Part shown: one piece after another, positions 24,730-35,856 of the stretch
Layout of the letters: each line of letters opens with the position of its first letter
How positions within the stretch are numbered: position 1 is the first letter of the stretch
Source of the DNA: Phoronis australis
Lineage: Eukaryota; Phoronida; Phoronidae
Assembly (NCBI GenBank): GCA_002633005.1
Contig: NMRA01000026.1
Span: 893,073 to 957,072, forward strand
Direction of reading: 5' to 3'
DNA length: 64,000 nt
The notes under the pieces: generated by a model
Databases searched by the model: none
Told to the model about the DNA's origin: nothing
What the model saw: only the letters and a program-made list of their open reading frames with translations
Program-made: the position numbers and the translations under genes

Positions 24730-27700
24730 CTGAAAAAAAGGAACAAATGGTCATAAACCTTTCCATTCACATAAGACTAAGCCTGCTTTCCACAAGGAGT
24801 TATCCAAGTGAGACTTTAAAATGGTAATTTAGTAAACTGTAACAGCATGCCAGTCTGCGATTCCATCTTGAATATTTATAACAAATGAAATTTGGTCGTG
24901 TTATCATCACCACTGTTGTTTTGCTTGGAATTTACTTTATTTTGTTACTCGATTTTAGCAAAGACACAGTAAGGTGACCCAATTAATGGCAGTTTGGTAA
25001 AATGTCAAAAACCAAAGTCTGTAGCATTTCTACTTTCAGAAATACATACTTTTACCGAGGAGCAACCCATAGGTTTGTAAATATTTAACTAAATACACAC
25101 TATCAGGCTTGTCAATTACACCATACAAAAATTGGAAGAAAAAATAACAACGATGACCTCCACTTGCACCCCACTTTCAATGCGGGTAACTCACGGTCAT
25201 TTTATCCGTTACCTTCAACTTGCACGTTAATTCTGATTTGGAATGGGGGTTGACACGGATCACACAGACAACTTACAGTCAACTTGCTGGTCTCTGACTT
25301 GACGACAAGGCTGGCCATTCTACTCATTACGGGCCTGAGGTGAGACTCACTGTAGTGACTGTAATGTTGTAGTGTGTCCGTCTGTAACAGATTAGTACGT
25401 GTAAGAAATGAATACACCACCACCAAACTCCCCCCCCCGTTGATGACGTCACCTTGACCCCCACTACCTCACAGGGTCACACGGAGGAAGGAAGCAGTCA
25501 CAGGGTTAAACGTTACAAAAATTGCCAGGTCACATTTTGCAACCTAGCCAAAATCCCGGGTTGCATTTTCAATATTCAGCTTGCAAAAACTTTCAGCCAT
25601 TTTTACGTCATCGTGAGGGATGTTCACTGTTAGTGTCCTTTTGAACACGAGACGTGGCAAAAACCAAATAATGGTCGGATTCACACGAGTTGCATTATAT
25701 CTGCCATGGCAACTGCCGACAAGTGTAAAAATTTGGCTCACATACGTTGGAAATTCCAGGTGCATTTTGCGACTTGGCCAAAATTTCAGCTCGCATTTCC
25801 AAATTTCAGGTCAAAAATGCGACTTGCAGCTGGTTAAGTCTAGCCCTAGTCAATATCTGCTTTCTCAAACTTCTGTCGTTGAAGTTACATTTCCAAGATT
25901 ATTAGAAGAAATCTAATCTGTAATCTCATCAGGGCTGTTCCAGTAAAATCCGTGTGGGAGGGGGGGGACGGCAGTAGAAATAAAAATTCATGGGTGGTGG
26001 TCTTCAGAAAAAAACTCAAATTATGGGTGGTCGTTCCTGTAAAAAGTGATGCATTAAAAATAAGTGGTATTTTTTGACCTGTTAATGTTGACAGGTTGGT
26101 TTCTTCAGTGTCAAAACTCAAAAAATGCAACTGGCATATATCCTGACTTATCCCAATACAAAAAAGCCCATATTGCCAGTGAACAGAGTGCAATATGTTT
26201 GCTAAGCCATTAATCAAGTCATGGGCAACTTGATTTGAGTCAACTGTTTGTCTGCAGTCCTATTGAATTGAAAAGTTATGCAACACTAAACTGGTGTTAA
26301 CACATATAAGAAAATTGATGGTTTTTCAATAAAAAGTATGAGGAGTAAGTTAAACAAGTTCCAATATTCACTTGACATAGAAGTATAAAAGAGTTCGTGG
26401 AGACAGTTTGAGATTCATAGATCCTTATAATTGAAAAAATGTTTATTAAAATTATAGACACATGGTGAACAGAGACACCTGGTGGCTGCCAAAAGTAATG
26501 CTCACAGGCTACTTTAGTTTTTGACAATATTGAACAAGACAACTAGTTCTTGTTTGTCAATCATCTAAGTTCTGAACAGGTCCTCCTGGAGGCAATTTGT
26601 TTGCAATTGTTGGATTTTATATTTTAACCTATTAAAAATAATTAAAAAATTATGGGTCATGGGTTGGAGAAATAAATGAAAAATATGGGCGGTGGGTACG
26701 AAATAAAAGTGCCTTCCCCCCCTCCCATACAGATTTTTCTGGAACAGCCCTCATGAAATCAAGATGAACAGAGCATTTTTATTTAGTACAGTGAAGCCGT
26801 GTTGAAACATCCCTGGCTTACACTTCTTTTATTTTGCAACGTTCCACTGTATTGCATACAGTTATTCTTCAAATATTGAGCACACAATATGGCTGAAAGT
26901 GAAATTCTATTTCGTCAAATTCCTCCACAAAAGATTGAGAAAACTTTTAATAGTCCGTTGCTAGCTTAGTTTGCCCTTTGTAGACGTCATAAAACAACAG
27001 TACGTGAAGTTTCCATTATTTATAGCAAACGGCCTTTGAAAAAAGGAAAAACAAGGATTTTGGCAATTCTTTTTGTACAAATAAGTGGAGAACTAACACA
27101 TGTTGTGCCTTTGCACGCTTTTCTCTTAAATGACAGAAACAAATCATTTAAGTTGCCCGTTCACTTGCTGAGTACGTTCATTTGTTCTGCCACCAATGGA
27201 ACAAATTAAAGAGCACGGCTCAACAATGCTAAGCATTGCTCAGCACTTTTCAAACAGGGCTGGTCACAACATGAGAGAACACTGCTGATCCAACAACACC
27301 AATGCAAATGATATACATCTAGTGGTGTTGAAATCTATAAATGGGCGCATAAAACCAGTCATTTACAAGGGTACAGCATATTGAGAACCAGCAGAACAGG
27401 CATCATACTGGTTTTCAATACGCGGGACCCCTGCAAGTGACTGTAGCAAGTAAAAAGGTACGCACCCAATCAGCTTCGTCCAGCACCTTGATGGCAAGGC
27501 AGAGGGCAGCAGCGGCTATCTCGGATGGATGATATTGCACCAGCTCGTAGTCGACTATTGTCAGTTCACAAAAATACTTGGCCATGGTGTGCATTGTGGC
27601 GTCCACCTGTCAAAGAGTAGAATGTGATTTGATGAGATACTTCGCTCAGAGTGTAACCTGCCAACACTATAGATGGTGCTACTGTAAAATCTCGCCAGTT

Positions 27701-30700
27701 CAAGATACAGGAAGTCTGTCACCTGAATTTTTTCATGTTTTCAAAAATTATACACAGCACCAGCTTGATGCTTTGACATATCTAAGTTCTGTATCATAGT
27801 TACCAACAGACAACATTTCAAAACCACGTCAAAAACATTGCTGTAAACCCCTACTGATGCACCATCTTTGATCATACGTCAAAGGGTCAACCCACTGACT
27901 GCCTTTTTTTCGAGGTGAATAACTAACTACTGATTCTCGTTACACAAAGTTCAACAACATCTTTGGTGATGAGTACAGACTTTCAAGCAGCTTTAGACAA
28001 AAAAGTGGGACACGTCTTCAAAAAAGTCGGGATGCTTGAAAGCCTGTGAATAGCAAGCAAACTAACAGATTCCTATTACAACAGGGCTTGGAACGACCAA
28101 AGACAAACTTCCCACTCACAAGTACCATCTCTCCAGTGTGTCTATGTGATTCAGTCTTGTGAATATATGGTGCAACACAAACCGGGAATACAATGCACGA
28201 CATTTACCACCCTCAACCATGATGCAAAGACGAATACCTGTCCAGCTTTAGAATTCCTCCTGAGGAAATGCAGAGGCAGCGGTCGACCCATGCTGAAGTC
28301 GAGCGCATTCAGTATTAGGCACTCCATCTTGCGGATGTCTGACTTATCATAGGCGTTGTCCGTGATGTAGACGAAGTCGGCGATCTCTGGCGCGTACATC
28401 TCCTCGTATTTGGAGGCGAGCAACATGGCAGTGACGCCAACTAACTGCAGCTTGCCCTTTGACACTTCATGTACCTGTAGGAAGCGGTCGATGAGTGCCA
28501 CGGTCAGGTAGAGCGTCTCCTGTAGCAGGTGGAACCTGGAGTGCACCTGTACCAACCAGTCGACCAGGATGCCGCGCATGCGGCCATTGATAGCGTAGCC
28601 CTCCATGTAGTGGGCGCGCACGCACTGAGTTCTCTAGAAAAATGAATGACATCAATATTATCATGATAAGATTTGAATAGGGGGGCACTCAGTGTTATAT
28701 CTGCAGGGCTTGACAACAATGCAGGGGGCGGACTCCTTAACATTCTTCTAAAATTGACCTATCGCAAGCTCCACCCCCTTGCAAAATGTCGACAAGACAA
28801 TGAGTTTTACCCAGTAACGTTTTTTGTCGGGTAAAATGGCAGCTTGGAAACGAAGGTGTGTCAAGAATGCTGCGTTCTAATTGGTGAGTTAAGCCGTGAC
28901 TCAAAATCCTGCCGATAGGTCAATTGGTGGCATTATGGTAAAATCCTGTGGCTAGTACCCCACCTCAAATGGCCAAATTCTGGTTTCTTGCCAACCGATC
29001 TCCATGAAATTCACCAAGCCGAAGTGTTTGGGACCTCACCACAGTATATATTTGGTACCTAATGAGGACCATGTAACTTTACATCCTTCCCATGTCAAGA
29101 ACAACAGTCCATCTGCTTATAGAATCAAGAAAGAAACCCATTCAAGGTGCTTTTTGGACAACGCGAGAGAACTTTATGAAAGCAGTCACATTTCAAATTC
29201 CAGCTCTTTAAGCACTTGTAACTCTACAAACAGTAGCAACTATTCTAAAATTTCAGACAAGATTTACTGCCACAATTTACATTTTCCACTCGCGTTAGTT
29301 TGTTACACCCACTCATCATGCAGAATAAAAACCTCGATTTTTAGTCCCAAATAAAGTTTTCGATGGAACTGAAAACCTGGTAATTGAAACAAGGGTCCCG
29401 TATTTCGAAAACCAGTTTTCTCTACTGAGTAACTGTCATCAAACTAGTTATCAAAATCCGGGATGCCCGTAAGTGAATGTTGCCGAAAACCTTGCTCTTA
29501 GAGGACAGACCTACCTCAAGTTGCCTCATGTAGTCGTAGATGTCATTGACGTACTCGCTGACAAGTTGAGGGTTGTCACCATCGTTGGCGTCAATGTCCT
29601 CTACGTTTGCTAAGTGACTCTTCATTATAGGCTCTACCTCCATTGGCGACACCGACTACAATGTAAAGTACAAATCTTTTGAAGACTTGGTCTTCAGATG
29701 CACCCATTAATGCAGCTGTGTTTCATCATGTTGCTTTCACATTTACTGAGAATAGAAAATATCTACTAAGTATAGTGCAATACAACTTCCATGACATAAT
29801 TGTAAGTCTCTTTGACAAGATTTACAAAGAACCGTAGTGACACCTACATGCAGCATTCTTTGTCAGCCGGACCAGGCTAAAAAAGAGCCAGTTATTTCAA
29901 GAACTGGTCAATCACTGCATGCATTCTATTTCTGCGAAAAATGATAATTCAGTTCAATTCCAGGTGGAGGTAGTGTGGCCTAGTGGTAGAGCTGAAACTT
30001 CCCAAACTAATGATTGCCAAGTAGGTCTCTTGTGCCATAAGAGTGTGAATACAAAGTTAAGTGAAATAGCTTTCAATTTCCATACTTACCTTCTTAGACA
30101 CCTTGTCGAGCGCAAGACTGGCTGTATTCCTCGACATCTTGGGCTTGTTAATATTCGCCTTGACGAGCCCCTACCAAATTCCAAAAACAAGTCAACAAAT
30201 GCAACTGCAATACAAGTGCAGACGTTTTGGCGACACTTATTTCTGCGCGTTTTGTTGCAAATTCACTCGATGCTAGTCTGCTCAGGCAGCCTTGGGTGAG
30301 TGAGAACCAATCTAGAATTGCCATTGAACAAAGCATGGGCTGTGTCATTCGATTCAGCGGAAACTAGCTGGAAACACCAGGCAATGCAGTCCAGCAATCA
30401 AATGTTAGGATTAACTAGAGTGCCACAACAAGTGTTCTCGGTCACCTCTTAATTAATGTGTTGCCGTGCCCAGTTTTTGAGACACATTTTAACAGGCTTC
30501 CTGATACATTTTGATTATTAGTTGTGAATGCTACAGCTTGTAAATAAAAATTGTAAATGTGCAATAAATTTAAAATTATGGTCACGTAGGACTTAATCTA
30601 CAAGTTTTGCATTAATCACCAAATACCTACAACATTATTTTAAAAGTACACATCTGAGTGTAGAATTTGATTTTTGACAATCTTCCATTAATTGGGAAGA

Positions 30701-33700
30701 GTGATCATGTCTTCTTTGTAATTTAAAGTAAAAAAGGAAATGCACATTCAGGGCTCGACGCTATTAAAATCGCTAGGTCGCATTTTGCGACCGAGCCAAA
30801 ATCCCAGGTCGCATTTTCAAAATCCAGCTCGCATTCGTAAATGCCAGGTCGCAAANCTAAAATTGACCTATCGCAAGCTCCACCCCCTTGCAAAATGTCG
30901 ACAAGACAATGAGTTTTACCCAGTAACGTTTTTTGTCGGGTAAAATGGCAGCTTGGAAACGAAGGTGTGTCAAGAATGCTGCGTTCTAATTGGTGAGTTA
31001 AGCCGTGACTCAAAATCCTGCCGATAGGTCAATTGGTGGCAGTATGGTAAAATCCTGTGGCTAGTACCCCACCTCAAATAGCCAAATTCTGGTTTCTTGC
31101 CAACCGATCTCCATGAAATTCACCAAGCCGAAGTGTTTGGGACCTCACCACAGTATATATTCTATTCTAAAATTTCAGAAAAGATTTACTGCCCCAATTT
31201 ACGATTTTCCACTCATGTTAGCCTGCACCACAAGTCCCGTAGGCTTCTTACACTCACTCATCATGCTGAATAAAAACCTTGATTTTTCAGTCCCAAATAA
31301 AGAATTTTCGATGGAACTGAAAACCTGGTAATTGTAACAAGGGTCCCGTATTTCAAAAACCAGTTGTCTGTGCTGAGTAACTGTCATCAAACTAATTATC
31401 AAAATCCGGGATGCCCGTAAGTGAATGTTGCCAAAAACCTTGCCCTTAGAGGACAGACCCACCTCAAGTTGCCTCATGTAGTTGTAGATGTCGTTGACGT
31501 ACTCGCTGACAAGTTGAGGGTTGTCACCATCGTTGGCATCAATGTCCTCTACGTTCGCTAAGTGACTCTTCATTACAGGCTCTACCTCCATTGGCGACAC
31601 AGACTACAATGTAAAGTCCAATTTTTTTTTTAGACTTGGTCTTCAGATGCACCCATTAATGCAGCTGTGTTTCATCATGTTGCTTTCAAATTTACTGAGA
31701 ATAGAAAATATCTACTAAGTATAGTGAAATACAACTTCCATGACATAATTGTAGGGCTCTTTGACAAGCTTTACAAAGAACCGTAGTGACACCTACATGC
31801 AGCATTCTTTGTCAGCCGGACCAGGCTAAAAAAAAGAGCCAGTTAATTCAAGAACTGGTCAATCACTGCATGCATTCTATTTCTGCGAAAAATGATAATT
31901 CATTTCAATTCCGAGTGGAGGTATTGTGGCCTAGTGGTAGAGCTGAAACTTCCCAAACTAAAGATTGCCAAGTAAGGTCTCTTGTGCCAATAAGAGTGTG
32001 AATACAAAGTTAAGTGAAATAGCTTTCAATTTTCATACTTACCTTCTTCGACACCTTGTCGAGCGCAAGACTGGCTGTATTCCTTGACATCTTAGGCTTG
32101 TTAATATTCGCCTTGACGAGCCCCTACCAAATTCAAAAACAAGTCAACAAATGCAACTGCAATGCTAGTGCAGATGTTTTGGTGACACTTATTTCTGCGC
32201 GTTTTGTTGCAAATTCACTCGATGCTAGTCTGCTTAGGCAGCGTTGGGTGAGTGAGAACCAATCTAGAATTGCCATTGAACAAAAGATGGGATGTGTCAT
32301 TCGATTCAGCGGAAACTAGCTGGAAACTCCAGGCAATGCAGTCCAGAAATCAAATGTTAGGATTAACTAGAGTGCCACCACAAGTGTTCTCGATCACCTC
32401 TTAACGTGTTGCCGTGCCCAGTTTTAGAGACACGTTTGAACAGGCTTCCCGACACATTTTGATTATTAGCTGTGAATGCTACAGCTTGTAAATAAAAATT
32501 GTAAATGTGCAATAACGTAGAAAATATCTGAAACTAAATAAGGCGATCCAGATCCTCCCAAGGATACTATTGTTTCATGAAATGAAGAATATAAATCGGT
32601 AAATAAAACAACAAGAATGGATCAACTGAAATTTGAAATTTTCGGAGGTAACAACTTCCTTTATCAACAAAAACAGAAATAAAGTAAAATCAAACACAAA
32701 ATGACAATTGACATATAAGATACGGTGTAATGAAAATGATACATTTTTGCGTAAAAAATTCAATGACATATTTTAAGAAGTTTTTATGTTCAATCCATGA
32801 GGTTCTATTGTATTCAGTTTGTCTATCCAATATTGTTCTCTTTTAAGTCTGTGAGGGGTACTGGGGTGTTGGAGTTTTTCTATTATTTGTACAGAAAGAT
32901 CTTGAATATTATGGTTTTTGGAATTGAAATGATTACCTACAGTATCAGAAATGTTTTTATGTATTATGTTAAATCTATGATTACGAAACCGAGTTTGTAG
33001 ATTATGTTGAGTTTGTCCTACGTATTGGATAGAACATTTTTTACAAGTTATAAGGTAAATAATATTGTTGGTGGTGCAATCAGAATAATGTTTTATTTCA
33101 AAGTTTTCATTGGTTTGGGAAGACTGGAAAAAAGTGCTATCGTTGATGAAGTTACACATTTTACACCTAGTTTTGTTACATTGTGTGTTGCCAATAGGTT
33201 TGTCAGTTTGGTGTATATTGTCGATATTAGCTTTAACTAAATAATTTTTTAGATTTTTACATTTTCTCCAAGAAATTATAGGGGGATGAGGAAATAGGTT
33301 TTTCATTTGAGGGGAAATATGCAGTGTAGAAAGATGTTTTTTGAAGACGTGGCTAATTCCGTTTAAACATGGATTGAACATAGTTATGAAAGGTATTCTA
33401 TTAGTAGTATTGCCTTTAGTTTTAGTTCTTAAAGATTCATTTCGAGTAATTGAGCGGACTTTGTCAAACTGTTTGTGTATAAGATGTAAGGGGAGATGAC
33501 GTTGAATTAGATAGTACTTGAGTTCTTTTAAACGGTTATTAAAGGAAGTTTCTTCTGAACAAATGCGTCGAATTCTTAGGGCAAGGCTATATGGAAGGCT
33601 TTTCTTGCAATGAAAGGGATGGCACGAGTGATATGACAGATACTGGTGTTTGTCAGTTTCTTTACAGAATAAGTCAGTGCAAAAAATTTAAAATTATGGT

Positions 33701-35437
33701 CACGTAGGACTTAATCTACAAGTTTTGCATTAATCGCCAAATACCTACAACATTATTTTAAAAGTACACATCTGAGTGTAGAATTTGATTTTTGACAATC
33801 TTCCATTAATTGGGAAGAGTGATCATGTAATTTAAAGTAAAAAAGGAAATGCACATTCATACCATAACAAAACATACAGAATTGACAAAATGACCAAATT
33901 TTGTTTTTGTTTCAAGACATTAAAAGCAGTCATTTGAAAACCAACTAAAAATATGTACCTGTTTGTCTGTAACAGCTGTTCTGGTCACCTTATTGCCAAT
34001 ATCTCCAAGCGCTGCCCTTTGCGTGTTTCTCTTGGCGAGAGGAAGACCCTTCCCGCCAAGGACAGCATTCTCTCTGTCTGTCAGACGGAAGGTCCCAGTC
34101 TGAAAGTAATAGCACCTCATTACGCACAGGCATAAAGGGGCGATGAAAACTTTCAGAATTGGGTTAATTCTGCAAGTTACGTGATGTTCCCGATACACGG
34201 CACAAGCTATTCTCGGAAACAATTCTGTAATTTGCATGTGCAAGAATAGTTTAAATCTAGCTGAGTGCCCACTATGGGAATACAAAGTAGTGATAGTCCT
34301 GATAAACTTTGAACAGACCGCTATGCAGTCATTTAGAACAAAAGTAGCGAGTAGCCTCCTGTCTGTCAAAGAGACTAAATTTAGATTTAGACCACTTAGA
34401 TATAAAATTCATCCTTGCTGGTTTCTAACTCGTGCGAAAATCTATTCTTCACCTTGCAAAGACATGGCAGTCCATTACTCCTAGCGACCATAATTGGCAA
34501 ATAAAATAACATCGTTCCCTTCAAACTAACTGCTACTTCTATTCAAGTTCAGAAATCATGCCTACTACTATATGGACTTATGAAATTAGTCACATATTTT
34601 TCCTTAATGATAAATCAAAAATTGTGACAGAAGGCACTATGCAGCAATGACAAGGGAACACCCTGGACAGATTGCCCACCATAACCCCCAGACTCAAATT
34701 CAGACACCCTATCTAGGATACCCTGTTAAGCATTTGAAGTCCCAAGTAATGCCCCAGTAATCGTATTTAAGTGCATTAACAGTAGCCCTTGGAGCTCATT
34801 AGCCTACAGAATAAGATGTAATGCATGATACGATAAACCATTAAATAAACACAGTGCCATACCACACCAGCAGTATGACTTGCGGTTATTAAAAATGCAG
34901 TTATGATTCAATAGCCGGACTCGTGAATGCCCTTCTGGGAAACCCATTTTTGATGCCGTATATAAAGTCTATATATCCTGGATAAACCTTTAGAGAGAAT
35001 TAGGTTACGCTGCCCCCAGCAGGTATTTTAGGAACTATTTGTCAACTGGATTTCCTGGTTTTGGCGTTGGTGGTCCAACCAACTGCCGAACTGGTTGGCT
35101 TCAGACACACTCACACAGCGCGTCAGCGCCATCTTTAAAAACCGTCTTGGCTTTTACTAGTGTAACATCAATTGTGACAAGGCAATTAAAAATACTGATC
35201 ATAAAATTACCCCGTGAACAGGGCTCAATCCATTGTTTGTTTCTGCAGTAACATTTGACGCCGCTGTTTAGATTTTAGGTCTAGTTAAAAGACTATACAA
35301 AAAGTTTCGCAGTTTCACTTGACTTGACACTATCCATGACCTGCATGACCATATCCGGGTGAAACGAAACATCGCTGTGCTTTGCGTAAATTACATATAA
35401 TACTTACTGGGTTGTTGGCAATACGTGACAAAGCCAT
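24628..35437 (-). CDS. CCNB: G2/mitotic cyclin B, whole coding region (8 exons)
   Basis: Regulatory subunit of CDK1 that drives entry into mitosis and is destroyed by the APC/C. Exons run 35437-35408, 34099-33959, 32123-32043 (or 30170-30090), 31603-31463 (or 29655-29515), 28633-28238, 27606-27466, 25381-25277 and 24729-24628. All junctions are phase 0 with GT-AG ends, and one set of exons gives 378 aa. A destruction box RAALGDIGN lies at residues 38-46. The cyclin box starts in exon 4 ([10 protein letters not shown]), the MRAIL-type helix reads MRGIL at 150-154, and the second cyclin fold fills exons 5-8, ending with SSKFMKIS as in echinoderm cyclin B. The start is the first ATG, giving MALSRIANN, a usual cyclin B N-terminus. 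Exons 3 and 4 are present twice; both copies are intact. The gene is divergent from the coiled-coil gene at 35828. The family call is very secure. Confidence 0.96.
25277..25381 (-). CDS. CCNB: cyclin B exon 7
   Basis: 35 codons, [17 protein letters not shown] to KSETSKLT, matching the conserved HYS-YSE-L segment of B cyclins. Acceptor GTTACAG, donor GTAAGT. Confidence 0.93.
25515..25835. repeat. AGGTCGCATTTTGCGAC-type repeat
   Basis: Several iterations of a degenerate segment (CCAGGTCACATTTTGCAACC, CCAGGTGCATTTTGCGAC and similar), with a related piece at 30757-30855 just before the N gap. There are no coding features. It looks like a dispersed repeat. Confidence 0.45.
25933..26750. mobile_element. 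Harbinger-like MITE, copy 1
   Basis: 818 bp with terminal inverted repeats GGGCTGTTCCAG.AAAATC followed by a G-rich stretch, flanked by 3-bp direct repeats TCA. There is no coding capacity. It lies in cyclin B intron 6. The termini and 3-bp target duplication suggest PIF/Harbinger. It is the same element as 38212-38900, in opposite orientation. Confidence 0.75.
27369..27450. repeat. short palindromic element beside cyclin B exon 6 donor
   Basis: About 80-bp foldback with arms around GAACCAG and CTGGTTTTCAATACGCGGGACCCC, ending CTGCAAGTGACTGTAGC. It is the same family as 29391-29485, 31342-31434 and 54560-54666. It lies about 16 bp inside the intron after exon 6. Confidence 0.65.
27466..27606 (-). 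CDS. CCNB: cyclin B exon 6
   Basis: 47 codons of the C-terminal cyclin fold ([24 protein letters not shown]). Acceptor GACAG; donor GTGCGT after DEADW. Phase 0 on both sides. Confidence 0.95.
28238..28633 (-). CDS. CCNB: cyclin B exon 5 (core cyclin box)
   Basis: 132 codons carrying most of the first cyclin fold: the CDK-binding helix [13 protein letters not shown], the [10 protein letters not shown] helix, [22 protein letters not shown] and the start of the second fold ([12 protein letters not shown]). The conserved Lys and Glu of the KYEE segment are present. Confidence 0.97.
29391..29485. repeat. short palindromic element beside cyclin B exon 4 donor (first copy)
   Basis: GGGTCCCGTATTTCGAAAACC ... 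TTATCAAAATCCGGGATGCC then GTAAGTGAATGTTGCC. It sits about 30 bp inside the intron after exon 4. Confidence 0.65.
29515..29655 (-). CDS. CCNB: cyclin B exon 4, first copy
   Basis: 47 codons from [10 protein letters not shown] to YDYMRQLE, with an intact acceptor and donor (GTAGGT). Phase 0 joins it directly to exon 5 ([12 protein letters not shown]). It is a duplicate of 31603-31463. Confidence 0.85.
30090..30170 (-). CDS. CCNB: cyclin B exon 3, first copy
   Basis: Same 27-codon exon as at 32123-32043, with synonymous changes only, an intact TAG acceptor and a GTAAGT donor. It lies in the block next to exon 5. Confidence 0.8.
31342..31434. repeat. short palindromic element beside cyclin B exon 4 donor (second copy)
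   Basis: Duplicate of 29391-29485 within the second copy of the exon 3-4 block. Confidence 0.65.
31463..31603 (-). CDS. CCNB: cyclin B exon 4, second copy
   Basis: 47 codons from [10 protein letters not shown] to YNYMRQLE, beginning the cyclin box ([14 protein letters not shown]). Donor GTGGGT. It differs from the other copy by Val for Ile and Asn for Asp. Phase 0 on both sides. Confidence 0.85.
32043..32123 (-). CDS. CCNB: cyclin B exon 3, second copy
   Basis: 27 codons ([15 protein letters not shown]... to KVSKK) between a TAG acceptor and a GTAAGT donor, phase 0 on both sides. It lies in the duplicated block downstream of the N at 30856 and encodes the same peptide as the copy at 30170-30090. 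Confidence 0.8.
32516..33676 (-). mobile_element. 5'-truncated Penelope-like retroelement (GIY-YIG end)
   Basis: The minus-strand frame 33381-32773 encodes about 200 aa of the C-terminal part of a Penelope-like polyprotein. It has the linker [15 protein letters not shown], a Cys-rich stretch (CNKTRCKMC), then the GIY-YIG nuclease core [16 protein letters not shown] with the R...H helix (LQTRFRNHR) and the downstream Glu-containing EQYWIDKLN. The reverse transcriptase is absent apart from a degraded remnant up to 33676. The element sits between imperfect 9-bp direct repeats (GTGCAATAA at 32507, GTGCAAAAA at 33677). The duplicated block at 30556 shows the empty site. Confidence 0.85.
33959..34099 (-). 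CDS. CCNB: cyclin B exon 2 (destruction box)
   Basis: 47 codons between a TTTCAG acceptor and a GTACAT donor. It contains the APC/C destruction box RAALGDIGN preceded by a basic stretch, so this exon determines mitotic degradation. Confidence 0.93.
35408..35437 (-). CDS. CCNB: cyclin B exon 1 (start codon)
   Basis: Ten codons, [10 protein letters not shown], followed by the donor GTAAGT. It joins in phase 0 to [11 protein letters not shown] in exon 2. The exon is too short to find as an open frame; it is supported by the donor, the phase and the cyclin B-like N-terminus. Confidence 0.85.
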
Positions 35438-35827
35438 AGTCAATTCTGTGCAATAAAAATCTAATTATTCTAGTCTTGTTCGTCCAACTTTCTCTCGTAA
35501 TAAAACTTTCCAGACTGGCTCACGTTGTTTTCGTCAATTTTCTTTGCTCATTCAAACTTTGTGCACATCAGAGGATTAGGAGTTTGATTGGCTGGCCTAT
35601 TTTCGTATCGTTCTGTGATTGGTCCTCTAGAAATGCGTTTCCAGGGCCAGGGTAAATAATTTTTAGTGCTTTCTTAATATTCCCTCCTTTTATCCTCAAA
35701 TAGTATAAATTGTTTGAATAAACTGAATTTTAGGTACAAAGCAATTTCGTATATTTGTAAGAGGTATAAGAATTTTTATTGCTTTCCTGCAGAAACACAG
35801 GTGCGCACAAAACCGCGAAGTTTGAAA
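35438..35827. promoter_or_regulatory. shared cyclin B / coiled-coil gene promoter
   Basis: About 390 bp separate the two divergent start codons. Two inverted CCAAT boxes (GATTGG on the plus strand) lie at 35586-35591 and 35617-35622, exactly 31 bp apart; on the minus strand they read AGCCAATCA and ACCAATCA, good NF-Y sites. A TTTGAA element (minus strand, 35556-35551) has the cell-cycle homology region consensus. From knowledge of vertebrate G2/M promoters, CCAAT boxes spaced about 31-33 bp plus a CHR are read by NF-Y and the MuvB/B-MYB (DREAM) complexes. A TATAAAT at 35704-35710 precedes the plus-strand gene. That both genes use this promoter is inferred. Confidence 0.7.
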
Positions 35828-35856
35828 ATGGCGGAAAAAGCACACTTGCTGACAAG
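35828..35856 (+). CDS. coiled-coil gene exon 1 (start codon)
   Basis: ATG GCG GAA and so on, encoding MAEKAHLLT plus two bases, then the donor GTTTGT (not the strongest). The phase fits exon 2. It is the first ATG downstream of the shared promoter, in an A-rich AAAATGG context. Confidence 0.65.

Larger units (their letters stand above)
28748..30740. repeat. duplicated block, first copy (cyclin B exons 3-4)
   Basis: Collinear with 30857-33860 apart from small indels, one roughly 170-bp stretch (about 29051-29232) missing from the second copy, and the Penelope-like insertion that only the second copy carries. By eye the match stays close throughout, including introns. Confidence 0.93.
30857..33860. 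repeat. duplicated block, second copy with insertion
   Basis: Begins immediately after the N at 30856 with the sequence found at 28748. It follows that copy through exons 4 and 3, is interrupted at 32516-33676 by a Penelope-like fragment, then resumes with the sequence found at 30566-30740. Intronic divergence of scattered single bases suggests alleles or a recent duplication. Confidence 0.93.

Noticed and set aside
29958-30050. A-box-like TGGCCTAGTGGTAGAGC (also in the second duplicated copy near 31925)
   Set aside because: There is no B box and no cloverleaf; at most a tRNA-like fragment.
32797-33240. Plus-strand open frames opposite the Penelope-like fragment
   Set aside because: They are antisense to the GIY-YIG coding frame and have low-complexity hydrophobic translations.
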